Below are positions 8,287-15,305 of a stretch of 28,819 nucleotides of DNA, piece after piece. The notes below the pieces were generated by a model. It was given only the letters and a program-made list of their open reading frames with translations. It made no database searches and was not told the DNA's origin. The number at the start of each line of letters is the position of its first letter. Positions within the stretch are counted from its first letter, which is position 1. The translations under genes and the position numbers were made by a program. This DNA comes from an uncultured Acidaminococcus sp. (GTDB taxonomy: Bacteria; Bacillota_C; Negativicutes; Acidaminococcales; Acidaminococcaceae). The stretch covers positions 1 to 28,819 of the forward strand of contig OMUE01000088.1 of the NCBI GenBank assembly GCA_900314165.1. The letters are read 5' to 3'.

Positions 8287-9540
8287 TTAAAATCTTGCTC
8301 TCAGACCCAGATAAGTGGTTTCGGAAGCACTATCCAACACGTCCATGCTCTGGCCTATGAGGGAGATTCTGGGACTGAAGGCCCATTCTGCGCCCACTTT
8401 CAGCTTCGCATCGTTGAAATCGTAGAAATCCGTGAACAATTTGAATTTCGGGGTCACATTCCAGTCCATGCCTACGCCGAACTCGCCTTCCATAACGCCG
8501 GCCCGGGCATACACGAATTTGTTTAACTTCTTATTATAGTGGAAGTTCACTTTGTCCTTGTCGCCGATATCGGACACACCCAGAAGCACGAAATCGTCGT
8601 TCTTCACAGGCAGCTTCACGCCCATGTCCGTACGCCATTTGTCTTTCTTGTCATTATACATGACGTCGGCCTGGATCTGGGCATCCGTCACTACGCTCAG
8701 GATCTTGTCCGCTTTCTTGACGGTGGAGTTGGCATGATGGATGGTTTCCTTCAAATCCTGCTGGGTCTGGGGATCCGTGGCCATATTCTTCAGGGATTCT
8801 GCCGTCTCCTTCAGCTTCAGGCTGGCATCCGCCATATTGGACGCCATGAGGGCCACATTTTCCCCCGTAGCGCCTTCCGCATCGGCCTTGGAAATAATGC
8901 TGTTCATATGCATGGACATGTCCTTCATCTGGCTGACCATGGCGTGGATATCGCCCTGGTTCTGCTGAGCCATAACGGCCAGGGCCTTCGTGAATTCGTT
9001 CATGTTCTTCGTAATCTCACCGGTCTGGACGAAGCCTTCCCTCATGGATTTCTGGACATTCTTGTCACCGAACACGTTGCTGAAGGCATCCACGACCACT
9101 TCCAATTTGTCCAGCACCCGGCCGGAGGAATCCATCATCTTGTTGATGCCCCCGGACTGCTGGCCGGTAATGGTCTCTCCCGGTTTGAACGTGACGCCCG
9201 TGGCAATCTGGGGCGGCATAATGGTTACAAATTTCGTTCCCATGACCCCATCCATGCCAATGCTGAATTGGGAATTCCGGGGAATCTTGTGTTTGTCGTC
9301 CATCTTCATGACCACTTTGACCTTGGAGCCGCTGACCTGGATGTCCTCCACCTTACCTACAGGGACACCGGCAAAACGGACTTCGTTGCCCACTTTCAGG
9401 CCGTTTACATCGTCAAACATCACATTGAGTTTATAGGTTTTGCCCGCAAAGCTGAATACGCCTAAGAACGTCAGCATCAGGGCCAGGATGATCAGCCCTC
9501 CCAGGGTGACAGCCCCTACTTTTACTTCATTCGCTTTCAT
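8287..9540 (-). CDS. mlaD: Elongated MlaD: MCE-domain lipid transporter with C-terminal beta-barrel
   Basis: MlaD is the substrate-binding MCE subunit of the MlaFED phospholipid ABC transporter. The 417-residue product has a membrane anchor (9-31), one MCE domain (about 36-112), a long helical stretch (about 130-285) and a C-terminal segment (about 287-417). The last part alternates short amphipathic strands and turns and ends YLGLRARF, with the terminal Phe typical of outer-membrane barrels. E. coli MlaD is about 183 residues and has no such extension. The architecture matches the elongated MlaD of Veillonella parvula, proposed to span from inner to outer membrane without MlaA or MlaC. It sits 20 bases after mlaF with AGGGAG eight bases before the ATG. 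The barrel is inferred from strand pattern and terminus; the MCE domain is clear. Confidence 0.93.
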   Translation of the reverse strand: MKANEVKVGAVTLGGLIILALMLTFLGVFSFAGKTYKLNVMFDDVNGLKVGNEVRFAGVPVGKVEDIQVSGSKVKVVMKMDDKHKIPRNSQFSIGMDGVMGTKFVTIMPPQIATGVTFKPGETITGQQSGGINKMMDSSGRVLDKLEVVVDAFSNVFGDKNVQKSMREGFVQTGEITKNMNEFTKALAVMAQQNQGDIHAMVSQMKDMSMHMNSIISKADAEGATGENVALMASNMADASLKLKETAESLKNMATDPQTQQDLKETIHHANSTVKKADKILSVVTDAQIQADVMYNDKKDKWRTDMGVKLPVKNDDFVLLGVSDIGDKDKVNFHYNKKLNKFVYARAGVMEGEFGVGMDWNVTPKFKLFTDFYDFNDAKLKVGAEWAFSPRISLIGQSMDVLDSASETTYLGLRARF

Positions 9541-9560
9541 CGTCTTGCTCCCTTCCCCAT

Positions 9561-10307
9561 CTATTCCTTAAACAGATCACTGCGGATAAAAGCCCGGACC
9601 GTAGGTTCCTGGGTCCGTTTCGCTTCCTCCACGGTGCCGGAAAATACGATACTGCCCTGGCTCAACATCAGGATCCGGTCCGCACACATAAACGCGGAGG
9701 CCATGTCGTGGGTCACCAGCACCCCGGTGATGCCCAGCTTTTCCTTCGTATCCTTGATGAGCTGGCTGATATTCGTGGCCATGATCGGATCCAGGCCCGC
9801 CGTAGGCTCGTCGTACAGGATGATGTCCGGCTGCAGGGCCAGAGCCCTGGCCAGGCCCACCCGTTTCTGCATGCCCCCGGACAGTTCTGCCGGATACACA
9901 TGCTCGTTGCCGGAAAGCCCTACGGAGGCTAGCAGTTCCTTTACTCTTGCGTGGATTTCCGCTTCCTTCATATGGGTGTGCTGCCGCAGCCCAAAGGCTA
10001 CGTTTTCGCTGACGTCCAGGAAGTCGAACAACGCCGAATACTGGAACACCATGCCCATGTGCTGGCGCAGCTGGTTCCACTGGTCTTCCGTGTAGTTTTC
10101 CACGTTGTGCCCCTGGATGACCACGTGGCCGCCCTGAGGCTTCAGCAGGCCGATGAGCAGCTTCAGCACCGTACTTTTGCCCGTACCGGAGGGTCCGATG
10201 ACCGCCAGGGTTTCCCCTTTATTCACCGTAAAGCTCACATGGTCCAGTACCACCTTCGGCCCAAAGGACATATCCACTCTTTGAAATGCAATAACAGGAT
10301 TTTCCAT
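9561..10307 (-). CDS. mlaF: MlaF, ATPase subunit of the Mla phospholipid ABC transporter
   Basis: This 248-residue ABC ATPase has a Walker A motif GPSGTGKST (38-46), signature LSGGM (142-146), Walker B ending YDEP (about 165-168) and the H-loop in VTHD (about 198-201). It should power phospholipid movement through MlaE. I choose ATG 10307 over ATG 10319: GGAGG, encoded in the last codons of mlaE, lies 5 bases before 10307, whereas no Shine-Dalgarno precedes 10319. With this start the mlaE TGA and the mlaF ATG are one base apart, suggesting translational coupling. Together with mlaE upstream and mlaD downstream it forms a minimal three-gene Mla operon. No MlaB (STAS) gene is seen. Confidence 0.93.
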   Translation of the reverse strand: MENPVIAFQRVDMSFGPKVVLDHVSFTVNKGETLAVIGPSGTGKSTVLKLLIGLLKPQGGHVVIQGHNVENYTEDQWNQLRQHMGMVFQYSALFDFLDVSENVAFGLRQHTHMKEAEIHARVKELLASVGLSGNEHVYPAELSGGMQKRVGLARALALQPDIILYDEPTAGLDPIMATNISQLIKDTKEKLGITGVLVTHDMASAFMCADRILMLSQGSIVFSGTVEEAKRTQEPTVRAFIRSDLFKE

Positions 10308-10308
10308 T

Positions 10309-11091
10309 TCAGCCTCCATGTACGTACAGGATCACGGACAAGAAATAGTTGCAGATGAAGATCAGGATAATGGACAGCACCACAGATGCCGTGGTAGCCA
10401 GACCTACACCTTCAGCTCCCTGTTTGGCGTTCAGGCCCTTGTGACAGCCGATGATGGCAATGATGGCCCCGAAAAACAGGCTCTTCACCATGCCCCCGAT
10501 AATGTCCCAGGGCTCGATGAAGCCCCGGATGGATTCCAGGAACATGTGGGTCCCGATACCGGCGTAGTTTTCCGCTACGAACCAGCCTCCCAGGTCCCCA
10601 ACGAAGTTCGCATACACGCAGAGTACCGGCATCATGAGCACGATGGCAATAAGCCGGGGTGCTACCAGATACTGGACAGGGCTTGTAGCCATGACCCGGA
10701 GGGCATCAATCTGTTCTGTAACTTTCATGGTTCCGATTTCTGCTGCAATCGCAGCGCCGATCCGGCCGGCCACCACAACCCCTGTCAGGATGGGTGCCAG
10801 TTCACGGCCCATGGCAATGGCCACGATGCCCCCTACGGAGTCAGCAGCGCCCAGCTTCACGAATTCCTTGGCTGTCTGTACGGACATGACCATGCCGGTA
10901 CACAGGATGGTCATACTGACGATGGGAAGGGAGTCCGCCCCCAGTTTGGCCATCTGGCGCAGGACCTCTTTATGATCGGCTTTCCTGGCCAGTGCACAGG
11001 CGGACAAAAACAGGTTGACCACCCTGCCTGTGCGGGCACACAGGTCAACGACTTTTTTACCAAGCCATTGGCAAATCCAATGTATTCCCAT
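10309..11091 (-). CDS. mlaE: MlaE, permease subunit of the Mla phospholipid ABC transporter
   Basis: The 260-residue membrane protein contains the characteristic MlaE-family loop around residues 138-165 (GTMKVTEQIDALRV followed by PVQYLVAPR) and about five to six hydrophobic segments, ending in a helix at the C-terminus. It forms the homodimeric inner-membrane core to which MlaD rings and MlaF bind. The start at 11091 has AAGGAG eight bases upstream. It is the first gene of mlaEFD. The promoter lies in the 194-base gap shared with the divergent NlpC/P60 gene. Family membership is clear from sequence; substrate and direction come from studies of homologues. Confidence 0.93.
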   Translation of the reverse strand: MGIHWICQWLGKKVVDLCARTGRVVNLFLSACALARKADHKEVLRQMAKLGADSLPIVSMTILCTGMVMSVQTAKEFVKLGAADSVGGIVAIAMGRELAPILTGVVVAGRIGAAIAAEIGTMKVTEQIDALRVMATSPVQYLVAPRLIAIVLMMPVLCVYANFVGDLGGWFVAENYAGIGTHMFLESIRGFIEPWDIIGGMVKSLFFGAIIAIIGCHKGLNAKQGAEGVGLATTASVVLSIILIFICNYFLSVILYVHGG

Positions 11092-11131
11092 AAGAAAAAC
11101 TCCTTAGCAGCAAACATTTATGATACGTTTT

Positions 11132-11137
11132 ATTATA
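11132..11137 (-). promoter_or_regulatory. Candidate -10 element of the mlaEFD promoter
   Basis: A perfect minus-strand TATAAT lies 40 bases upstream of the mlaE start. No good -35 is seen at 16-18 bases; the nearest TTGCAG (11159-11164) is about 21 bases away. The promoter may be weak or need an activator. Confidence 0.45.
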
Positions 11138-11207
11138 CTCTATTCTGTGAAAAAATGCCTGCAAAGTCTAAAAAAAAATGCATTAAGCGATTAAATAAAT
11201 GTCTCAG

Positions 11208-11236
11208 TTGCGCTGGAGTCCACGCCCGATTATAAT
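11208..11236 (+). promoter_or_regulatory. Promoter of the NlpC/P60 gene
   Basis: TTGCGC (11208-11213) and TATAAT (11231-11236) are 17 bases apart, followed by AGGAGG (11275-11280) five bases before the ATG at 11286. The position and spacing are textbook for a vegetative promoter, though the -35 matches only its TTG half well. Confidence 0.65.
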
Positions 11237-11285
11237 GGAATGGATTCTACCAGCCTTACAATACAATAGAAACCAGGAGGATTTC

Positions 11286-12563
11286 ATGAAGATGAACCAT
11301 TATTTTAAAAAAATCTTATTTTTATCCGGAGCTTTGTGCCTGTGGGTCCAGTCGGCTCTCGCCGCCATGCCCGGCACGCCGGCCGCCCTCAATAAACCGG
11401 AAGCCTGGCTGAAGCCCAATGGCAACACCGTGCTCGCTACCCCGGCCCGCATCAGGGCCATGAACCAGGCCATGGAAAAGGCCACCTTCGGGGATACGCT
11501 GGTGTCCCTGGGCAATACGGTGTCCGGGGCCACCCTGACCGGTTACGTGGACGACTATGAAATGGATTGGGACCAGTTCGTCCAGGGCGCACCTTTGACA
11601 GACGCCTTTGGCAGCCAGCTGGTCAGCGATGCCCGGAAGAATATCAGGAGCACGAACACGGTGCGCTACGGCGTCGTAGTAGACCGCAGCGACCTGCGCA
11701 GCTTCCCTACCCTGCAGCGGGCCTTTGACGATCCTTCGGACTACAATTTTGACAACTGGCAGGAAACGGCAGTGGACCCATCCACTCCTGTGCGGGTGTA
11801 TCACACGAACCCCCAGGGCACGTTCTGCTTCGTGCGGACCCGGGACTATCGGGGCTGGCTGCCCATGAATAAGGTGGCCATTACGGACGCAGCCACGTGG
11901 CAGACCTATGCGAACCCTGCCGCTCCTGCCGTAGTGACGGCCCGGCTGCTGACCCTGAAAGCCGGCGCCAAAAGCCAGCTGTACCAGATGGGCACGGCCA
12001 TCCCTACGAAGAACGGGAATCTGCTGCTGCCTACCCGGGACAACAAGGGCCATCTGGCCATCGTGCCGGTAAAAGCCTCCTTTGGAGCTAACCTGCACCA
12101 GGGCTATCTGCCCTACACCACCAACAACACCATCCGCCTGGCCTTCAAACACCTGGGAGCGCCCTACGGCTGGGGCGGCATGAAGAACAGCGTAGACTGC
12201 TCTGCCTTCGTCCAGGACGTGTACAAAGCCATGGGCATCTACCTGCCCCGGAACGGAGATGAACAGGCCAAAGCCTTCCCCGGCAAGAGCTTCAGGGGCC
12301 TCGGCCACAGTGCCCGGATCCAGGCCGTGAAAAATCTGGCTCCCGGTTCCATCATCTATACGCCCAGCCATGTGATGCTCATCCTGGGCAATTCTCAGGA
12401 TACCCCCTACATGATCCACTCCATCGCCTCCTATGGCCAGCCCACAGCTGACGGCGTGGTAAAGAACCGCATCATGCAGGTGGTGGTCAGCAAAGTCGAC
12501 CTGTTAGGCGGCAGCGGCTCCAGCCTGTTGGACCAGGTGACAAAGGGGATCACGTACCGCTAA
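11286..12563 (+). CDS. Secreted SH3-domain NlpC/P60 peptidoglycan hydrolase
   Basis: The 425-residue product has a signal peptide (about residues 1-24, cleaved after ALA), an N-terminal region of unclear fold, an SH3-like segment (about 165-200) and a C-terminal NlpC/P60 domain (about 278-425). The likely catalytic residues are Cys305 in VDCSAF, His362 in SHVML and His378 in MIHS. Such enzymes usually cut the D-Glu/meso-diaminopimelate bond of stem peptides, and SH3 domains place them on the wall. It is the only plus-strand gene here, with its own promoter and a perfect bidirectional terminator after the stop. An upstream in-frame ATG at 11199 is rejected because it lies before the promoter's -10 box. 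Exact bond specificity cannot be told from the sequence. Confidence 0.88.
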   Translation: MKMNHYFKKILFLSGALCLWVQSALAAMPGTPAALNKPEAWLKPNGNTVLATPARIRAMNQAMEKATFGDTLVSLGNTVSGATLTGYVDDYEMDWDQFVQGAPLTDAFGSQLVSDARKNIRSTNTVRYGVVVDRSDLRSFPTLQRAFDDPSDYNFDNWQETAVDPSTPVRVYHTNPQGTFCFVRTRDYRGWLPMNKVAITDAATWQTYANPAAPAVVTARLLTLKAGAKSQLYQMGTAIPTKNGNLLLPTRDNKGHLAIVPVKASFGANLHQGYLPYTTNNTIRLAFKHLGAPYGWGGMKNSVDCSAFVQDVYKAMGIYLPRNGDEQAKAFPGKSFRGLGHSARIQAVKNLAPGSIIYTPSHVMLILGNSQDTPYMIHSIASYGQPTADGVVKNRIMQVVVSKVDLLGGSGSSLLDQVTKGITYR

Positions 12564-12581
12564 AGAGTAGTATTGACTACA

Positions 12582-12625
12582 AATAAACAAGGAGCTGTGC
12601 AAAATTGCACAGCTCCTTGTTTATT
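12582..12625. terminator. Bidirectional terminator between the NlpC/P60 gene and ompM copy 1
   Basis: Arms 12582-12600 and 12607-12625 form a perfect 19-bp stem around AAAATT. T-rich tracts lie at both ends. The two flanking genes converge on it, so it should stop transcription from both. Confidence 0.88.
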
Positions 12626-12640
12626 CATTTTACAACGCCC

Positions 12641-12738
12641 GTCCATCGGACAGTCGCCCCCGTAGGGGGAAAGGGCCAGATGCTTGCATCTGGCGAGGGG
12701 GCAGGCCAGCGGCCCCTGACGTCTGACATCTGACGTCT
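12641..12738. repeat. Mosaic intergenic repeat, copy A
   Basis: It carries in order: a GTCC-ATC-GGAC hairpin, the palindrome CCCCC-GTA-GGGGG, a hairpin with stem CCAGATGC/GCATCTGG (12676-12693), the core GCCAGCGGCCC, and a tandem 7-bp array of CTGACGT type that ends near the ompM stop codon. The same modules recur in copies C, D and E. There is no coding potential, transposase or target duplication that I can see. Confidence 0.75.
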
Positions 12739-12750
12739 TATCCCAGTTTA

Positions 12751-14031
12751 TCAGAACGTAATATTCAGTTCGGACCACAAGGTGCGGGCATGACCGTCTT
12801 TATTTTCGCCGCCTTTAGCCTTCAGATCGAAGTATTCTACGGTAGCTACCATGTTCTTAGCTACGGTCAGGTTGCCGCCCACCATGTAGCCTTTGAAACC
12901 ATAGCCGTCTACCACATCCCAATAGTCGCCGTTCATGGTATGAGCGATGACCGTAGGAGCAGCTTGGTCATAGTACTTGGTGTACAGGCCCCAAGTACCG
13001 GGTTTGGCAGAATCGGCACCGGCATAGCTCAGGCCTACTACGTAGCCATCGTCATCGGCGCCCTTCCCTTTATATTCATCAGCCAGAGCATCGTCGTCGC
13101 CTTTCAGGTACATGGCATTGATGTTCCACTTGCCTGCAGTGTAATCAGCACCCAGGGTCCAGATCTTGTCGTCGCCGTCCATGCCATTGACGATAACGTC
13201 CTTAGCTTTCAAGTACGTACCTTCCATATGCAGATTGCCCAGGTTGCCGCCAATATACCCTACATAATAATCACCGGCAGCGGATTCCTTTAAGCTCTTC
13301 TTGTCGTCATCCTGATTGCTTACGTCCACATTAGCCATCTTGCCGGCAGCAGCGCCAATATAGGTTTGGCCGCTCTTTACTTTCAGTTCTACAGCATCGG
13401 CTCTGTCATCAAACACGTTACCATCAGAATAGAAAGCGTTATACCGGCCGGCCGTTACATCGACTACGCCAATATTGCCTTCCAGGTAAGCTCTCTGGAA
13501 TTTCGTGGTAGTGTCACCGGATTCCCGTTTACCGCCAAAGAATTGCTGGTTCTGGATCATGCCCACGTAATTCCAGTTGTCATTAACATCGCCGGTGAAC
13601 CACAGACGGGTACGCAGCTGGGATTCGTAGTCGGTTTTGCCGCCGTTGACCTGGCTGCCATGCATATGGACATAGCTGGCACGGGCAGCACCGGTAATCT
13701 TTACGTTATCTGCATTTTTTTCTAGTTTGGCAACCCGGACGCCCAGGTTGTCCAATTCGTCAGCAAATTCGCTGACCAGTTTGTCGTCAGCACCAATAGC
13801 GCCCTTAGCCAGAGCCTTGGCCACGATCTGAGCCATTTCATACCGGGTCATGGTCTTGTCACCTTTGAAGGTGCCATCAGGATAGCCGTCCACAATACCG
13901 GCAGCAGCCAGTTTAGCCACAGCGCCATAAGCCCAGTGGCCAGCAGGCAGATCAGAGAAGGGGTTGGCAGCGAAAGCAGTAGCGCTTACGCCCAGAGCCA
14001 TAGCCATTGCCAATACGAGAGATTTTTTCAT
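12751..14031 (-). CDS. ompM: SLH-domain outer-membrane porin, OmpM family (copy 1)
   Basis: OmpM proteins are trimeric porins whose SLH domain binds the cell wall and so tethers the outer membrane in Negativicutes, which lack Lpp- or Pal-based attachment. The 426-residue product has a signal peptide (1-22, ATAFA), one SLH domain (about 23-75, with the GYPDGTF and TRYEMA motifs), a short coiled coil (about 85-106) and a barrel from about 110 ending in NITF. Residues 1-114 differ from copy 2 at only one site (Leu7 against Phe7), while the barrels diverge widely. It uses CGG arginine codons where copy 2 uses CGT. The start at 14031 has GGGAGG seven bases upstream. It has a leader of about 138 nt and a terminator beyond a repeat element. 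Confidence 0.93.
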   Translation of the reverse strand: MKKSLVLAMAMALGVSATAFAANPFSDLPAGHWAYGAVAKLAAAGIVDGYPDGTFKGDKTMTRYEMAQIVAKALAKGAIGADDKLVSEFADELDNLGVRVAKLEKNADNVKITGAARASYVHMHGSQVNGGKTDYESQLRTRLWFTGDVNDNWNYVGMIQNQQFFGGKRESGDTTTKFQRAYLEGNIGVVDVTAGRYNAFYSDGNVFDDRADAVELKVKSGQTYIGAAAGKMANVDVSNQDDDKKSLKESAAGDYYVGYIGGNLGNLHMEGTYLKAKDVIVNGMDGDDKIWTLGADYTAGKWNINAMYLKGDDDALADEYKGKGADDDGYVVGLSYAGADSAKPGTWGLYTKYYDQAAPTVIAHTMNGDYWDVVDGYGFKGYMVGGNLTVAKNMVATVEYFDLKAKGGENKDGHARTLWSELNITF

Positions 14032-14088
14032 AGGATTGCCTCCCAGATGTGTATTTTATCTGGAAAATCTCCTTTTCTGCCCCCAATC

Positions 14089-14113
14089 CCGCGAGTTGCC
14101 GTGTTTCCTCTGG
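14089..14113 (-). promoter_or_regulatory. Conserved 25-nt leader motif, ompM copy 1
   Basis: On the minus strand this reads CCAGAGGAAACA, then a variable centre, then ACTCGCGG. It matches the leader of ompM copy 2 at 22 of 25 bases and at the same distance from the start codon (57 against 58 bases), although the sequence on both sides differs. CCCAGA at its 5' end could pair with TCTGGG just before the ribosome site (14042-14047), competing with a local hairpin CCAGAT/ATCTGG (14043-14063) that abuts the Shine-Dalgarno. It may be an RNA control element; this is not proven. Confidence 0.55.
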
Positions 14114-14175
14114 GCTATACACAGAGCCGTCGATTTTCCGAGATAACGAAGATAAGAATGTTTTTATAGTTTAAA

Positions 14176-14204
14176 ATTTTATCACATCTGTACAATTTAT
14201 GCAA
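14176..14204 (-). promoter_or_regulatory. Candidate extended -10 promoter of ompM copy 1
   Basis: Minus-strand TAAAAT (14176-14181, 5 of 6) is preceded by TG one base upstream (extended -10) and lies 17 bases from TTGCAT (14199-14204). A second possible -35, a perfect TTGACA, lies at 14220-14225 but has only a poor -10 (CATAAA) at 18 bases. Either gives a leader longer than 130 nt. Confidence 0.5.
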
Positions 14205-14238
14205 CGAAAATGTATGTTTTGTCAAGATATGGCTTGAA

Positions 14239-14296
14239 GGAGGACGGACGACTGAAGACCGACGACGGACGAAAGCGGAACCACGCTGTCGCGTGG
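14239..14296. repeat. Mosaic intergenic repeat, copy B (GACGGAC array)
   Basis: A tandem array with 7-bp period (GACGGAC, GACTGAA, GACCGAC, GACGGAC) is followed by a hairpin CCACGC/GCGTGG (14281-14296). The whole module is also found inside copy E (18961-19022). It ends two bases before the higA stop codon. Confidence 0.65.
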
Positions 14297-14298
14297 AA

Positions 14299-14589
14299 TC
14301 AGCTCACTTTGTGGATTTTTGCCAATTCTTCCTGCATGGTCAGATAAATATTCCGTATATCAATATCATTCTGCAGATTTAAGAAATAGCAATCGGATAC
14401 GCCGAAATATTTTCCAAGGCGCACAGATGTATCAGCAGTAATCTTCCTCCTATCATGAAGAAGATCTTGAATCCGGGACACAGGTACATGGATTTCTTTA
14501 GCCAATTTATAGGCAGAGATATGCATAGGCTCCATAAACTCATCCCATAGAATTTCACTGATTTTGGGAGTTTCAATCCTTCTATTCAT
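14299..14589 (-). CDS. higA: HigA-type antitoxin (XRE-family HTH)
   Basis: The 96-residue protein carries a helix-turn-helix of the HigA/XRE class (about residues 20-70, including ISAYKLAKEI and SRIQDLLHDRR) and a C-terminal helix (about 74-94). It should bind and neutralise the HigB toxin encoded 19 bases upstream and repress their common promoter. AGGTGA precedes the ATG by about 6 bases. Toxin-before-antitoxin order is the HigBA arrangement. The pair is visibly AT-richer than its surroundings and uses AT-ending codons, a sign of horizontal acquisition. Confidence 0.9.
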   Translation of the reverse strand: MNRRIETPKISEILWDEFMEPMHISAYKLAKEIHVPVSRIQDLLHDRRKITADTSVRLGKYFGVSDCYFLNLQNDIDIRNIYLTMQEELAKIHKVS

Positions 14590-14608
14590 CTAATCTCACC
14601 TGCCGTCC

Positions 14609-14893
14609 TTAGTTATGATAATCTACAATTTCCACATGAGTGAAATGGTTTTGCTCCACCATAAAACAAATCCGATACTGGTCGTTGATCCGAATACTGT
14701 ATTGTCCTTCCCGATTACCCGTTAATTTTTCTAAATGATTCGCTGGCGGTATTTTCAAATCTTCTAACCTATTTGCCGCCTGCATCATCATCAATTTCCT
14801 TAAGGCAATTTTCTGAATTCCCTGGGGAAGTTTTCTTGAGAATTGCTGTTGAAAGATTTTTTCTGCTTCCTTGTCTGTGAAATTAAGTATCAT
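14609..14893 (-). CDS. higB: HigB-type toxin (RelE superfamily mRNA interferase)
   Basis: The 94-residue product matches the HigB/RelE fold: an N-terminal strand and helix (FTDKEAEKIF), the segment RKLPQGIQKIALRKL (20-34), then NHLEKLTGNREGQYSIRIN (52-70) and DQYRICF (71-77), which carry the basic and aromatic residues typical of the family. Such toxins cleave mRNA in the ribosomal A site. The start at 14893 gives the usual family N-terminus; an upstream in-frame ATG (14926) lies within the promoter and is rejected. No Shine-Dalgarno precedes the ATG, and a consensus -10 box ends only four bases before it, so the message may be leaderless. It is followed by higA. Confidence 0.88.
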   Translation of the reverse strand: MILNFTDKEAEKIFQQQFSRKLPQGIQKIALRKLMMMQAANRLEDLKIPPANHLEKLTGNREGQYSIRINDQYRICFMVEQNHFTHVEIVDYHN

Positions 14894-14897
14894 AATA

Positions 14898-14926
14898 ATT
14901 ATACCTGTGTTGCGTGTATATTGCAA
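14898..14926 (-). promoter_or_regulatory. Promoter of higBA, overlapping the toxin start
   Basis: Minus-strand TTGCAA (14921-14926) and a perfect TATAAT (14898-14903) are 17 bases apart. The -10 box ends four bases before the higB ATG (14891-14893), so transcription should begin at or within that codon. Confidence 0.65.
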
Positions 14927-15060
14927 TAAATAAATGAATCGACACCAAGTTTATTCTACAAGGACATTTTAGAAAAGTCCAGCAAGGGTCAAAACACGGC
15001 GGGAATCGACCCTTTTGTGCAGAGAATCGACTTGAGATGTCAGTGAGAATAGTGCTCTGC
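14927..15060. other. Intergenic stretch upstream of higB with three GAATCGAC words
   Basis: No convincing gene is seen. A short minus-strand open frame runs through it but shows no recognisable domain and crosses the higBA promoter. The 8-mer GAATCGAC occurs exactly three times on the plus strand (14936-14943, 15003-15010, 15024-15031), the last two 21 bases apart. Confidence 0.4.
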
Positions 15061-15062
15061 AC

Positions 15063-15235
15063 GCACACCCCCACCACCGTCTACGACGGTCCCCCGCCCC
15101 CGCTGAGGCGAGGGCGGACAGGGCTCCGCCCGTCCAGCGGACTGTCGCCCCCGTAGGGGGAGAGGGCCAGCGCAGCTGGCGAGGGGGCAGTGCAGCGGCC
15201 CACTAGCCTCTAACGTCTAAAGTCTAACGTCTCGC
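15063..15235. repeat. Mosaic intergenic repeat, copy C
   Basis: Modules in order: hairpin ACCGTC/GACGGT (15076-15090), a second GC-rich hairpin, GTCC-AGC-GGAC, palindrome CCCCC-GTA-GGGGG, hairpin CCAGC/GCTGG (15167-15179), the core CAGCGGCCCACTAGCC, and a 7-bp array of CTAACGT type. It lacks the terminal GCGAAGA arrays found in copies D and E. Confidence 0.75.
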
Positions 15236-15257
15236 CCAAGTCATCCCAAACGCCACA

Positions 15258-15289
15258 AAAAAGGCGATTCCCGAAGGAATCGCCTTTTT
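15258..15289 (-). terminator. Rho-independent terminator of ompM copy 2
   Basis: Arms 15258-15271 and 15276-15289 form a perfect 14-bp stem (core GGCGATTCC/GGAATCGCC) with loop CGAA and A/T runs on both sides. It begins 16 bases after the stop codon and could work in both directions. Confidence 0.88.
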
Positions 15290-15305
15290 GTAATTTCGTT
15301 TGAAA

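Noticed and set aside
11199..11285. Upstream in-frame ATG start for the NlpC/P60 protein
   Set aside because: It lies before the promoter's -10 box and would hide the signal peptide; ATG 11286 has AGGAGG five bases upstream.
14883..15077. Small minus-strand open frame upstream of higB
   Set aside because: It overlaps the higBA promoter and higB start, lacks a ribosome site and has no recognisable domain.
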